Part shown: piece by piece, positions 26,299 through 40,500 of the stretch
Layout of the letters: each line of letters starts with the position of its first letter
Numbering within the stretch: position 1 is the first letter of the stretch
NCBI GenBank assembly: GCA_945859605.1
Contig: OX243822.1
Location: 26,310,185-26,374,184, forward strand
Direction of reading: 5' to 3'
Source: Lumbricus rubellus
Lineage: Eukaryota; Annelida; Clitellata; Crassiclitellata; Lumbricidae
Length of the DNA stretch: 64,000 bases
Translations under genes and position numbers: made by a program
Notes under the pieces: model-generated
Databases searched by the model: none
The model's input: the letters and a program-made list of their open reading frames with translations, nothing else
What the model was told of the DNA's origin: nothing

Positions 26299-26494
26299 CC
26301 TGGCGACCCGCTTCACGAACGTGTTGCCTCGTGGCGCGACCCGCTCGTGTGTTACGTGATTTCCTGCATCGACAACATATCGTTGGATACCGGTGTTCGC
26401 GAACTTGCTGCTTGCGAGCGGCTTCTCGACTCGGCTTCGCGTCCGTATAACAACAACGCACGAGACAGAGATGATGATCTGTCATCTGGTTTTT

Positions 26495-26728
26495 TCTCTG
26501 ATCATCCGACGGTACTCGGATGATTCTGATCATCCGACAATACTCGGATGATTCTGATCATCCGACGATACTCGGATGATTCCGATCATCCGACGATACT
26601 CGGATGATTCTGATCATCCGACGATACTCGGATGATTCTGATCATCCGACGATACTCGGATGACTCTGATCATCCAACGATACTCGGATGATTCTGATCA
26701 TCCGACGATCGTACTCGGATGATTCGTT
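26495..26728 (+). repeat. 28-bp hairpin minisatellite downstream of KCNQ1
   Basis: Eight units each contain atcatccga-cgatac-tcggatgat, a 9-bp inverted repeat with a 6-base loop. Starts about 200 bases after the KCNQ1 stop. Confidence 0.85.
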
Positions 26729-27594
26729 GATATTGCAGTCGATGCTTCCGTGTTTAAATTGAAAGATGCAGCTTTCGTGTTACAACATCGCCCTCACGAG
26801 TGTTCGCCGCTTCGACTTCCAGAATGTTTCTTCCGGTGGTCAGGTGACTTAGTGTAAAGGTCGTGACAAGGTCGGTGGGTGAGCGACCTTTCTCGCTAGT
26901 CGTGAAGTTCAAGGACAACGAAATTGCGACAAAGCGACGCTTATGAAGGACAGTTGGAACTTTGCAGGAGTGGGGAAATTTCCCATGTAACTGGGGTTTT
27001 CCCCAGGTCTAATAATACCCACTGAATTTGTTACTCTGGTCCATCTGAAGTTTACTCGTCGAAGTATCCAAAGAAATTTGGTTGAGATTTTTATTTGTGG
27101 GTATTTATTTATTATTTGTTTGTTTATATATGAGAAGGATTAGATTTTGCACCCATTTGAATGACCCTGTGCTTGGTAGGTTTCAGAAATACCATTCATG
27201 GGAGAGTCCATTTTTCTAGGTATGTGGACAGGTCCATTTTCTTGGTCCTTAGGTGAACCAGACTGGTAAACATTCCAAGCTTTACAGTTGCTGCAAAGAA
27301 TAAATGGCAGAAACATAACATTGTGCGCGTAGACCTGATGGTTTGCACTTTAAAGGGTATTATTCAATGGCGCTGCAAAATTCTAGTTAGAGAATATTAA
27401 AAATTACTTCACAATTTATTAATTAAGATATATATCATAATTGGTTGCATGTTGAAAGAGATCAGTTAAAGTCACTCAGAACTAGTCACTGGTGAATATT
27501 AGAAATTACTTTAGATTTTGTTTTACTAGCGTGTGCAGATGTAAGAGATTTTGTTTTGTCATTAGTTTGATCTTCGAGGAATGTGAGTTGCCGT

Positions 27595-27890
27595 AATTCT
27601 CGTTAATATTCATGCATTTCTCAATTATTCATGACATTGCAATTCAGGAACCTATGGAGCTTTATTAATTATTCATGAATCTGTGAATTATTCATGACAT
27701 TGCAATTCAGGAACCTATGGAGGTTTGTTAATTATTCATGAATCTGTGAATTATTCATTACAGTGCAATTCAGGAACCTGTAGAGGTTTATTAATTATTC
27801 ATGAATCTGTGAATTATTCATGACTGTGCAATTCAGGAACCTATGGAGGTTTATTAATTATTCATGAAGCTGTGAATTATTCATGAAGCA
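27595..27890 (+). repeat. About 62-bp repeats, intergenic
   Basis: Four to five units with gttaattattcatgaatctg and attcaggaacctatggagg. Confidence 0.8.
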
Positions 27891-30800
27891 AGAAGTTTGT
27901 TTCTGCGTTTGTTGCATTTATTATGAATTTTGCAAAGTAGTTCATGTCTTTAGCAATTACTTCTTGAACTTGGTGAAAAATTCACAAATGCTTGATGAGC
28001 AATTAGGATAAATATACTTTTGATGATGAAAAAGTATCGGACACTGGTTTCAGTAGAATTAAAATATTTCTTGGTAAATTCGGAAATAATTGTCATTGCG
28101 CCGGTTATATTCAAGCATGGTGTGTGGCAGGTGGTACCCAATTGTGGAATTTGGCATATCGAATTGGATAGAAATCATAGAATGCTGGCTGCAATGCTTC
28201 AAGTATGGTTTGATGCTCTATTCTTTAAATGGTTGATGTGTAGAGACCTAGAAGAGGAAGTCTTTCGAAGACTCGTTGGCTCAGCATTATTGATTGATGC
28301 TTGATCATTATATAAATAACAATGAAGCAATTGGTTTATTTTATAAGAAAGTTGAAGATTTTGTGTAATTTTAATGGTATGCAGTGCTCACACTTAACAC
28401 TTTAACGATAAGAGTATGTACTAAACCAATGTGCAGCGAATTGTTAAAGTGTTGAGATGGAGCCTATGCCTCATGTCTAATAGCTATAGTCTATGCAGCA
28501 ATTGAAAAGAGCAGATGAATTTAACTACAATTATTATTACATTATAATAATACATCCTTTGCCAAGCCATTAAACACGAGAGCTAGGATTATTGAGCCGT
28601 GCGTGGTCACGCTGGATAACAGTCATGTTGTGCTTGGACTATTTCTTCTCTAGTCTCTATTCACATGTTAACTAGTCACGTTACGCTTGTCAACATGTTA
28701 TGGTACAACAACGTGCTACAGTCGGTTATTACCTTGTTGACAGTATTACACGTTTTCACACGTTCTTCGTTGACGTTTTAGCAGGTAGTGCAGTGATCAG
28801 TCTGTGGTTCGTGTAACGTGTTTAGTTTTTTAACGTGTCACATGTTTTATTTGCTAGCAGCGGTAACACTACGATGGTCAGACGGGAAGATTTCAAGTGC
28901 TAGTCATTTTCAAATATCATTGTTGAAGCTGTATCATTGCTTATCAGTAATTCTCGATATCATACAGTGGCTTAATACAGCACATATGGAAATGTTTTCT
29001 TAAAGTTACTCTATAGTTCATGCGACTAAAATTAATTTTGGTTATGGCAGATGCTTGTGATTCAGTAACAACATAAATACATGTATCCAAATATATGTAT
29101 ATATTCGAATACAAATATATATATATGTATATATATATATGTATACATGATATGTTGTCTGATAGTGGGATTGTTTGCACTTTGCAGATATGTGTCTGGT
29201 AGTTTCATTCATTGTATATTGTTGAGTTTTGGCATCGTTAGTGTGTACAGTTTTTTTGCCGACATTTATTTGAGCGATTCAACTCGAGATGTTGCAATTT
29301 CGTATAATTCTAATTTCCTTAGATCTCTGAATTTCTGTTTATTTCTGGGCGTCCGGCGATCTTTTGATGGCCTCTCGCTCATGTGGGATGGTCCCACGCA
29401 TTTTTCTAAAATATTCTGCATTTGATGTGTTTTCTACTTTTGATTTTGTTTTTCTTTTATCTGTTTTTTTTCAGTGTTATATTGTGTATTTAAATGTTTT
29501 TTCTACGTATTCAATTTTGTTTAAGCCCTATGCGCATGCAAAATAGGAGGTAGCGGTAAATGTAAAGTTACATGTTTTCTACAGCATCAGCCACCATGCT
29601 AATTTTTCAGTGAATGAATTTAGTGAGATCTTCACCACCGCTGCTATAAATTGGAATGAGGTGCTGTGTCGTTTAATGTTCAATGCTAGCCCAGAATTAA
29701 AATCTCTTAAGTAAACCACCTGTGAGTGCTGAACCAGAACCATAGGCGCATGCCAGCTAGGTTTAACATCCATGCCAACATGCAACATAGAGCCTTTGTG
29801 GACCCATGTTCCCATATATCACCCATGTTCCCATATGTGTTCTGGGTTGTTCCCATATAGGGCCTATTGCCCAAATTCCCATATGGGGTCCCAAATTGTT
29901 CCAATGTGGATCTAAGCAGGCCATATTGCCTGTGCTGTATTTTACTTTCTACAGGAGCAGTAAAACCAGCAGAGATTTCTGTGTATTGGAAGAAGTCCCA
30001 GTTTTTGAATGACTTTGTGATATGCTACATTATTTTTACGTGTCACTTAGTCTCCAAGTTTCTAGTGACTTAGTGCATCTATAGCCAGTTGTCTTACGTT
30101 TATTTTCCAGGTTTAATGGACAACCTTCAGCATAACCATTGTGGGTGGGGAGTCAGGTCAGCTCAGAGGTGTGGCCCCTAGATTAAATGGGTGCATATCC
30201 AGACAAGTGCATGGATTCAATTGTGTATCCTGGTAGAGATGCCGTAGCTTAAAATGTGCTCAGGTGAATTGCACGTATTATAGTTGCACCAAAGTACAGA
30301 TTACAGAACCGACAGGTATATCCTGGTAGAGATTCCAGATCTTCCAAGGTGATTGGAAACAAATAGGTGTGTCAAGATTCCAGAATGTGCAGACAAATCC
30401 AGACTTAACAGTAGTCCAGAGATTCCAGAACTTCCAGGTGTGACCAAGACTCAGGTGTATCAAGGTAGAGATTCCAGAACAAGCGTGTCCAAATGGTTGG
30501 GGCCATGGCCTGGATCCGCCCCCTGTAAGCTATAGCGGTTCAGATCTTAAGCTTGACACGTCTGTCCAGCTAGAGATTGTAGAACTTAATAGAGGTCTCT
30601 CCAGGTAGAAAAGTTCCAGGTGCATACAAGGTTTTTTCAAAAGTTCATGCTGGAATTGTTATGAAACTGCAACCTGTACAGTTACGCAATGTAATTGCTG
30701 ACATTGTTGTGCAATGTATGCGGACAGACAGATATGAAATGTTTAAATTCAATTGGATTAATGCCATTTCAGCAGTGCATGCATGCATGGGTAAATCTTG

Positions 30801-31039
30801 TTTAGAAAAGTGCTTGTGAATCATGATAGAACTGGTTTAGGGAAATGCTAGGAAATGATTTACCATGAGAGACTGAGTCATGGTAGAACCAGTTTGAGGC
30901 ATTGGCAGAACCAATTTACCTGCAAGTCATGGTCGCACCGTTTGACTCGAGGAAGTATTTAGGATTTACCCAAAGTCATGGTAGAACCATGTATCTGTAT
31001 GATAGAAGTGTTTGGCTGACAGAAATTATACAATGTTAG

Positions 31040-31310
31040 AGATGTGGCAAACCATTTCATTTGATTATGGTGTGCAAGATTAAGAGTTTCAGGTGCAAAA
31101 GGTAGCATAATAAAACCATTTGGTTTGATTATGGTATGCAAGATTAAGAGTTTCAGGTGCAAAAAGTAGCATAATAAAACCATTTGATTTGATTATAGTA
31201 TGCAAGATTAAGAGTTTCAGGTGCAAAAGGTAGCATAATAAAACCATTTCATTTGATTATGGTATGCAAGATTAAGAGTTTCGGGTACAAAAGGTAGCAT
31301 AATAAGTCGG
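31040..31310 (+). repeat. 61-bp minisatellite, intergenic
   Basis: Four to five units with tatgcaagattaagagtttc and ggtgcaaaaggtagcataat. Confidence 0.85.
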
Positions 31311-33073
31311 CATTTATGTAGTAACCACAATTTTTCGCATAGGTCAATTATTTGTAATAGAGTAAGTAAATTTCGCCAGCATTGTTTCTTGAGCGTGTTG
31401 TTACTTTTTTACATTAGTTCTTGTTCAGAATTTTCTTGTAAAGGTCAACCTTTAAATGTCCAACGTGGAATGAATTTTTTCACCGTTTTACTAGTCAAAG
31501 ATTGTGCAAGCGGCATATGCTCAGTAATAATTTTCCGTTGTTAGTAGCATAGTCGTTTTTTGCGTTGCTTATAATGAAAAGAGTTGTTAATAGTAATTAC
31601 AGTTTGAAGTTGTGTAAACTTTAGATCGGAAAGTTTAAACTTCTGATCTTTCATCATTTATCTGTAACATTAGGATTAAATCTTTGATTTTTTTTCCCTA
31701 TCAGATAGTTGTAACATTGAACTTGTGCAATTTTTCATCAGCAAAGCTGGAACAGAAGATTGAACATATGATTTTTTATGTGCTAGCCGGATCATAAAGT
31801 TTAAACTTCTGATCAGCTAGTTAAAGCATTTGGATTGAACCTATGATCTTTTAATCAGCTAGCTGTATCAGAAAGATTGAACTTGTGCAATCCTGTGATT
31901 GGCAAGCAGGGACAAAAGTATTGAACATCTTTTGATCAGTTACATTAGACTAGTGTCATCATTTTATCAGCAAGTGGGAACAACGATTTAACGTGTTAAG
32001 TTTTTGATCTGCATCAGAAAGATTGGACTTGTCTGATCTTTTGATCAGTTTTCTGGACGAACCTGTGATGTCATTTCGTAAATATGGGTGAGCACTGGAA
32101 GATGGAATCTGTGATAGCTCGATGATTGTAAGTCGATCGCTTTACGATCCATGATAGATTTATGTGATCCGTAGATATAGGAGGAGCACCTATAGATGTG
32201 ATCCAGGCATAGGGGACATTCCAGCGGGGGGGGGCAAAAATTAGACTTTCCCGAATTTTTTTGTCATCCGGCCAAAATCTTAAGAAAGTTCCAAAATCTT
32301 AAGAAAATTTCACGTTACTTTTTGCCTGAAATTCTGACAACCTTTTTTTGTCATCTGGCCGAAATCTTCTGAAATTTCACGTTACTTTTTGCCCGAAAAT
32401 TCTGACGACCTTTTTTTAGTCGGGTACTTTTTCCCGAAATTTTTAAAACTTTTTTTCGGGTCTGCTAGCCCGAAAAAACAAACTTGCCCGAAATTTGGTG
32501 GGGGCGTTTGCCCCTCTGGACCCCCGTCTTCTACGTCTATGGATCCAGGGTCTCCTGGGATTCCGACATCATCTCCGATCGTAAACAATTGTTGTTAACT
32601 GTTTCTTAGCGTAGACCATTATACAACTTAACTACGTTGCAGATTTTCTCACCAGTTCATCAGACTGTTTCGTTTGACCAGTGTAATTAAACCTGTAATT
32701 AAAAAACAGTGATGAATTTAATAAAGTTATTTTATGCTGAAATTAGGCTTCTGTTCAAATATTTTAAGCTCCTTGTCTCGTCAGAAATCTTTCGTACGTC
32801 GAGAGCTTTAGTTTTGACCCAGGAATAAAAAGGAAATCTGAAATTCAGTTTCCTTCTGTTGTACACTGATTGTTAAGAGAAATATATCGTAATCACAAAT
32901 TTATATAGCACTTTTACTTCCCACTAGCTTCGGAGACGCTTGTGACAAAGGAAATGGTGTGACCCAAATGCACAAGTCTTGGTTGTGTAGTTAAACTGAA
33001 CCATTGTATATATCTATGCCCTGTTTATGTAGCTAAAAAACAACTAATCTATTATAGAACCCTATGCCAACTA

Positions 33074-33217
33074 CAAAACCCTTCCAAAACCACAGTCATG
33101 GATGGCGTCCATGCACTTATTTTAAAATATGAACACTGTCCTGCCACTTGTTAGGTCAGCACAGCCTGCAAAGGTGAGGGGCATCCAGGCACTTCTGTTT
33201 CTACACTTTAAGCACTG
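33074..33217. mobile_element. hAT-like MITE, family A, copy 3 (diverged left end)
   Basis: Shares gtcatggatggcgtccatg, gtcctgccacttgt and ggcacttctgtttct with the other copies and ends cactttaagcactg. The left terminus is diverged, so the start is approximate. Confidence 0.6.
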
Positions 33218-33750
33218 GTACTAATGAACCTCGCAATGATTTCTTGGCTAAAACCAAGTCATAACCAATACAGAAACCTCTTTCAACTACACAACTATGC
33301 CTTGGTTGTGTGCTTAATAAGACAAAACGAAGTACACCAACCATTCCAGCAAGAGTTTATTCTAATAAGAACCAGGTGCATCATCTCAATCTTAGTTGCA
33401 CAATCAAATAGCTGATGCAACCCAATTTAGATGATTCTACCGAGTATATTTGTCAAACACACGGTGATTTGTCAGAATCACCGAATTGCAAAAGTTACAA
33501 TATACCCACAACAGCCCAGTTAGGGCAATTAGGGGCCAACCATTTGGTATGTATGCATTGAGGGGTTAGGGCAGGGGTTAACAAAAATGCAAATACTTGC
33601 ATATGGTGAGGGTCTGCAGTTAACGTAGTACACACAGGGAATGAGGGTAAAATCTCAATAATTTGTCCATCATTGGCCTTAATCCTTGAATTGTTTCTGC
33701 ATAGATTTTATACCCTGGTAGACTGTTCTACAGGATGTGGGAGGCGAGTC

Positions 33751-33903
33751 CAGGTCTTTTTTAACGTGCAGCTGTACACCAAATGTGCAGTTGTAGAAGC
33801 ACTTCTGTACAGTTAAAAAATAGCAAAAAAGGTCATTGTGCTCCGATTGGAAGTAATGGGAAAGGAGTTGTACAGTTCTAAAAATTTCTTAAAAACAGCC
33901 CTG
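33751..33903. mobile_element. hAT-like MITE, family B, copy 1
   Basis: Termini caggtcttttttaacgtgca and aaaacagccctg, flanked by 8-bp ggcgagtc (33743-33750) and ggtgagtc (33904-33911). The interior repeats motifs around tgcacagaagtgctt and agaactgcac, in reverse orientation to copy 2. Confidence 0.75.
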
Positions 33904-34541
33904 GGTGAGTCAACACACACATGCAGCTGTACAACCTGTTCATACAGGGATAGAAGGATGGGTCAATTTTCCCTGATTTCTGCCTATCGACCAAGTGGAT
34001 GCCCCCTTCCTCAAACTACCCACAGCTCGCAATACGAGTCACCTCATTCAGCATGCACCTGAAGTCCTTTACCAGCAGTTAATTGCAAATCTGCATAGTT
34101 TGAGAAACATTTACAATTGTTACAACACAAATGCTTAGAGTCTGCCTAGAAAACGATCGTCCTTTCAAAACGATGATTATTAAAAAACAGTTCCTCTGTC
34201 TTCTAAAATAAACGCGAAGAAACAGAAATATACGTGGATGATGATGATGTTACGTGGATACAACACAAATATATTAAATATCATACTCTAATATATCTTA
34301 CAAAAAGCAAGCTTAAATGCAATCTACAGACTTAGTATACGAGTAGCAGGAGGACCAAGACAACATCTACGTTCTGAAACAACGGCACAACATGTCTTGC
34401 AACGCGGCGTTCGCACGTTGCAACAGTTGCACGAGGTCGAACGAAAACCACCGAAGTTAAACAGAAATCTACGAAGGCCGACTGGATTATATGATCAGTC
34501 CTAAACAACGGCGAATCGTGTTGCCGTGGCAACTCGATTAA

Positions 34542-37500
34542 TTAGCTGATGTTCTTGTATTTTGTGAAGAGATTGTACAAGACACGGAGGGTGGACTTGA
34601 CGTCTTCGTTGACGATGTCTAAAAATAGACAATCAACCGGCCAATCAGAATTCGTCCATTAATAGGTGCTAGGTCAGAGGTTAAATATGCTCGTTATCTG
34701 TCATGGTACATTGAAAAAACTGTCGTTGAATCTAAAAATTATTCATTTATTGGCCAGTTAAAACTCGTAGTTAAGAGGCATTTCTCAAGTGTCAAGAAAA
34801 TACATTAATAGTATTACAGTGCTATTACTTTAAATCCAGGTACATTAAAAAAAATTATTCATATTTGAAAGGCATTTCATCAAACATCCAGTTATTGTAT
34901 TGTAGTGCATTGTATTTGAGCATCAGTAAAGCACCTCTAGTAGGATGAACGATTAAGAAGCAATCCCAGTGCACAAGGCTCTGCAAGAAGAAGCATGCTT
35001 TGAGAACAGAGTAGAAAGAAGAGAGTATGCCAGACAGAATCGTACAACAGAAGGAGAAAGTGCATTCCAAAGAGAAGGACCAATTGAGGCAGTGATCTAG
35101 ACTGTGCCGGAGCAGTTCTAGAACGAGGAAGCAATTTTAGGTCAAGTCAGTTGGATGATAGATACATCAGTATTAGGGCATCGGAATAACTTAAGCTACA
35201 TCAGTCTAAAGTATTACTATTATTTGCAGATTTATTTTAAGTGTACCTAAAAGCATTCAAACTGATCTCCACACGTCGAAACTCAGTATCGGACCCACAC
35301 CTCTGATTAGTGTGCACAGCGAGAGGTGCTATATAAATTATAGATAAAATACAATACGAATGCATCAAAAGGGAACTACATGTTAACAGCTGCAATAATC
35401 TAACAAACCTACCTTCTGGTCGGGCTTTTGGTTTCGCCAATCCAGCATCTTCCATCAATTCAAAAGCAAGTGACACGTTATGCACCTGAAATGTGTTAAT
35501 ACAATTGAAGTGAATCAGATACGTTAAAATACCAGAATTCAAATTTTTATGAGAAAACTACAACCGATTGGTTAAAGTGGCTAAATGGTCAGTTTTAAAA
35601 AAAAACTAAAAATGTAACCAATCAGTAAAATGCAAAACTTCCGATTTAGGACAAACAGAAACACAGATATGCAATTCTCTGTGCCTGCAATTCACATTTC
35701 TCCATGCCTCTGAATCACAATTCTGTGTAACCATGTGCTTCGATCAAAAGACAATTGATTGACTACTTGATTGACTGACCGATTGTCAATAAACTTTGTA
35801 GGTCAATTGACTGATTGATTGACTTACTGACTAACTCACCTTCACAATAAACTAATTTCATCATAGCACAAAGTTTTTGATTGATTGATTGATTGATTTG
35901 TTGACTAACTGACTCTCACAGCAGACTTCTAAGGTTATAGCATAATTAATAATTATTGACTGATTTATTGACAGCGTAATGGTTGATTGACAAACTGATT
36001 GACAGACTGACCTTCTGTTCCATGGATGTCGGTGTTTGGTGGAAGCAGTATAGAGGAACAAAGTATCCTTCCAACAACCCCATCAGCAGAACGAGGAAAA
36101 CCCCGTCATGAAACTGCAAATAAAATATTTTCCACCATCATTTTTTATGCATTCATCCAATCCCACCCCCAGCACAAGTCAATCAATATGCACCTGAAAA
36201 TCGAAAGATAGTTTGGAGTACTCCCTATTGCAAGTACATTAATTATCAAAGATCTAAGTGACTTTCCTGGTTTCGACGAATTGTGTTCTTCGAGCAGACT
36301 CGGCTTTTCTCCGCTCTACCCTCTTAAACCCTGGTCATTTCTATCCTTCACGAACTCCACCCTCCCCATATGGTTGCTCCAATGCTCCATACAATATTCT
36401 GTGTGTAGGTACAATTACTACACTGATTAATATGATTGATTGATTGACTGACATGGCATAGTTATAGTATGCGGGTCCCTATGTTAATGAATGACTGCAC
36501 TAACCCTAATCCTAACCCTAACCGACCTTCATGATGTCTAACCTGACCCTAACCGACCTTCACGATGTCTAACCTGACCATAACCGACCTTCACGATGTC
36601 TAACCTGACCCTAAACGACCCTCACGATGCCTAACCTGACCCTCACGACCCCTAAACCTGAACCTAACCAACCTAAGGACCCGCTTGCTATAACTAAGCC
36701 AACTGATATAAACAGAAGGAACAGACCTGAGAGTCAAGATCTGTCACCTCGAGGTTGATCTTGTTCAAGTGTTTGTTCACAAAGTTGATCAGTGACTGTA
36801 AAATTAGCACAGAAATAATTTACAAAGTAACAGTGCAAAAACATTTACAATTTTTAGCTTAACCCTTAAATGAGAACATACACTCAAAGTAACTGGGGCT
36901 TCCAATGCAGCTTGTTGTCAAAGTTTTAAAATAAAACAGCAAAATACAATTTTCTATTTGAAAATACCAACAAAAATTAATATTAATTGAAAATATAATG
37001 AATTTTTTCAAAAGCCTTCAAAGACATTATTGGATCAAATACTCAATAATATTCAATCAGATTATAAAATTATATAAAAATTACATCAAATCGATGCATT
37101 GCAATATCAAAACCATGTAACAGTAGTTCGATTTGGCTAATTAAGGGATGGATAGTCACACTACAATTATGCCTGCTTCTATAATTAATTGTGGAATGGT
37201 TAATTCGCGTAGATATTGTAAGAAGATATCATCGCTTACCCTCTTGACGACATTCAGCTTATCTGGGGCATGGTCAAACAGTGTATCGAAAGCATCTCTT
37301 TCTGTTAAAAAAACACAATCAACTGAATGTAACTCACTACTCAACCAATAAATCAACCAATCATCAATCCAATCAATGCATCAAATTTAAAACAACGACC
37401 CTAATCAATTACCAATTAATCAACAGCAATTGTCAAAACTGTCAATATTGCAATAAATTTTACCAGATCAAGCATGAATTCTTATATAGATATATATATA

Positions 37501-40500
37501 TATATATAAAATGGTTAAGTAAACTGTATTTACATACTTATCGGTAAATCTCGTATACTTACAAGTACCCGCACTTAAAATAAGAATAAATTATCCAGGA
37601 AAAAGAACAAAAAGGACTCCTTAAAACACAACCTGAGGAATTTTACATAAATGTAATAAAAGATAAGACGATATAATGAAAGTGCTACATAATTAAGTTG
37701 CTTGAAAATCAATATGATTGCTTCAACCCACCTGCTCTACTGCCAACATCTCTGCAACAAAGAATATTTTAAGAAAAAATTAATATTACTGAAGTTAATA
37801 GGAATAAAACTGATGCTGATGGAAAATACAAAATCAAACCAAAACAGCTTTTACTCAATTGAATAAACATTAATATGCATCAAATATTCAAATGAGTGAT
37901 TAATATTCATACCTAACGAGTATCGAATTACCAATATAGTCTAACTCGTAACTTAATATATTATATAAAATGTAATTAATACGTGTACACAATGGTAATT
38001 AGTATACGCAATTAAAAAATATCAACGTATCCATATTGTATTCAACTTTTCAGATATCCATTCAATGAAAAAAACTGTCAGAGAACATTTAAAAAATTAG
38101 AAATAAGTCAATGCGAAAAAGAAAGAAGACTCACTCGTTAGCTCGTGTAATTTCTCGTATGAGTTTTTTCGTGATCAAAGCACCATCGCGTTTCTTAACA
38201 CAAAAGAAAAAATTTACAACGTACAAACAATGTCCGATGAAATAATAAAAATTTCTATCGAATACACAAAATCAACAAAATCACAGAAAAATCTCCCCAA
38301 CAGATTCAGTATACATCAAACTTAACTATTGCAAGGAATTTGAGGTACATACACAAACACAATCGCATACATATAAAAATACATTACAATACAATGTTCA
38401 GAACACACATGCATCCCACACACATTATTTACACAAACGTATGCGCGCACACATACTTACATACACATAACTAAATAAACAAAATATAAATGTTTGCATA
38501 CATAAATGCACAAGCATGTAAAATTGTACACAAATGATTAAATAAACAAACTTGAAACAAATAAAACAATTACCTGTATGGAAATAACATGGACAACAAC
38601 ATTTTCCGGCAGCCGCCGTGGAGCGTTGAATGCGCGCATCAGCGTGACAAGAAGGTTGAGGATGGAGACGAGATTCTTGGCGTGGATGCTGTCGACGCTC
38701 CACTTCTCATCTATCCACGTCGGAGTGAGCTGGAGAAGGCGGTGGACCATGTCGAGCACCTCACGCAGTTTCTGCTTCTGACCGATCTCAGACTGCGTCA
38801 CCTCCGGCACTTCCACCTTTACGTTACCGAGTTTCTCTGCCAATGAAGAACAATAGCAGGATATCAATGCATTAGGCAATTCCATGAATTAGGCAATTTG
38901 GTGTATTGGGCAATTCAGTTGATTAGGCAACTTGGTGAAAATTTTAGGCAATTTAGTGAATTAGACAATTCGGTGTATCAGGCAATTTGGTGAATTTTAC
39001 TTAAGGCAACTCGGTGAAATAGATAATTCTGTGTATTGGGCAATTTGGTGTATTGGGCAATTTGGTGAATTAGGCAATTTGGTGTATTGGGCAATTTGGT
39101 GAATTAGGCAATTTGGTGTATTGGGCAGTGACAGCAGGAACAAAGTAGTCAACAAAGTTTGCTTCTACTACCATTGCAATGTGTATGGTCTATGCAATCA
39201 AATGCCTTGCTATAGTCTATAAAACACATATGCACCTGTTGCCCGTATTCCCTCTGTCTCTCCATAATCCACCTTATATTGGCGATGTGATCGCGCGTTC
39301 CTCGCGCCTTCCTAAATCCCGCTTGGTTGGTTGGTAATTCCCTTTCGATTGTCTTCTCCATTCTTTTGTGGATTATTTTGAGGAGTATTTTGCTCGTGTG
39401 CGATATCATCGCTATCGTTCGATAATTTCCACACTCTCTCGCATCTCCTTTCTTGAATATTGGTATGAACACGGACCTTTTCCAATCCTCCGGCCACTGC
39501 CCAGTTTTCCAGATTTGATTGCATAGTTTTGTAATAGTTCTCACCACTGCTTCATCTCCCGCTTTTACCAGTTCTATAGGTATTCCATCATGTCCTGGCG
39601 CTTTGTTGTCCTTGAGCTGTTTTATCGCCCACTCCACCTCTACCTCCAATATATCTGGTTCGTTCTCAACTTCCTCTATTTTGATGTTTTCCTTCTCGAC
39701 ACATTCATCTTCCATGTACAGCTCTTCCGTATACTCTCTCCACCTTTCCTTTATCTCCTCCTCATCTCCTATTATCTTCCCATCCTTCGACTTGAGTGAA
39801 CCCATTCTAGGGCCTGCTGTCTTTGTTATTTCCTTCATCTTTGCGAACAGTTCTTTAGTTCTTCCTTTCTTTCCTTCTTCCTCCAGTTCTCTGCACATTT
39901 CGTTGAGATGGTTTTCTTTATCCTCCCTTGCCTTCCTTTGGAAGGTCTTATTCAACGTTTTTACCCTATCCCTGTTCCCTTCCTTCTTTGCTTCTCTCCT
40001 TTCTATTGCCACCTCAATGGTCTCTTCGGATAACCATGGGGTAGTTTTCCTTGATGTTTTCTTTGGTACATGTTTCTCCGCAGTCTCCTGGATCGCAGTT
40101 TTCATCTTTGTCCATAACGTGTTCGTATCCTGCTCTTCCATTGTATCGTCTGTCTCTAAGATCTCAAACCTATTCTTTATCTCTACTCTGTATTCTGGTG
40201 TTATGCCTTTGCAATCAAAACTGGTCAGTCTTTTATCTCTCTTCATCTTCTTCAACTTTAGCTGCAATGTAGCCACTATTATCTCGTGGTCTGTTCCGCA
40301 ATCCGCCCCCGGTCTTGTTCTTACGTCTTTTATCGTGCTCTTCCATCTTTTGTTCACCACCACGTAGTCGATCTGATTCCGGTGTTTTCCATCCGGTGTC
40401 GTCCATGTATATATATTGCATAGACCATACACTACTGTGGCAGACGCTAATTGAGATGGGAATTCCGAAGCATTTGATTAAACTACTACAGGGCCTCTAT

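Larger units (their letters stand above)
26299..34541. other. Convergent intergenic region between KCNQ1 and parvin
   Basis: Holds the two KCNQ1 and parvin 3' UTRs, not delimited. Local low-copy repeats follow one another: 26495-26728, 27595-27890, (TA)n at 29090-29150, ttcccatat repeats 29800-29900, gtagagattccag repeats 30225-30620, a 61-bp array 31040-31310, gatcttttgatcag repeats 31620-32060, a G-run element 32220-32530 and MITEs near 33.1 and 33.8 kb. No protein-coding signal was recognised; the 94-codon frame at 28020-28304 looks random. Confidence 0.6.

Noticed and set aside
26495..26728. CRISPR-like palindromic repeats
   Set aside because: No spacers; each unit is a direct tandem copy.
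28020..28304. 94-codon frame in the intergenic region
   Set aside because: No domain, splice sites or compositional support; AT-rich flanks make chance frames common.
36495..36680. Interstitial telomere
   Set aside because: Only a few impure ccctaa units; most of the array is another 32-bp unit.
39519..40367. Long plus-strand frame of 282 codons
   Set aside because: It is antisense to the RT frame of the inverted LINE half and is hydrophobic, Ser/Phe-rich shadow sequence without a known domain.
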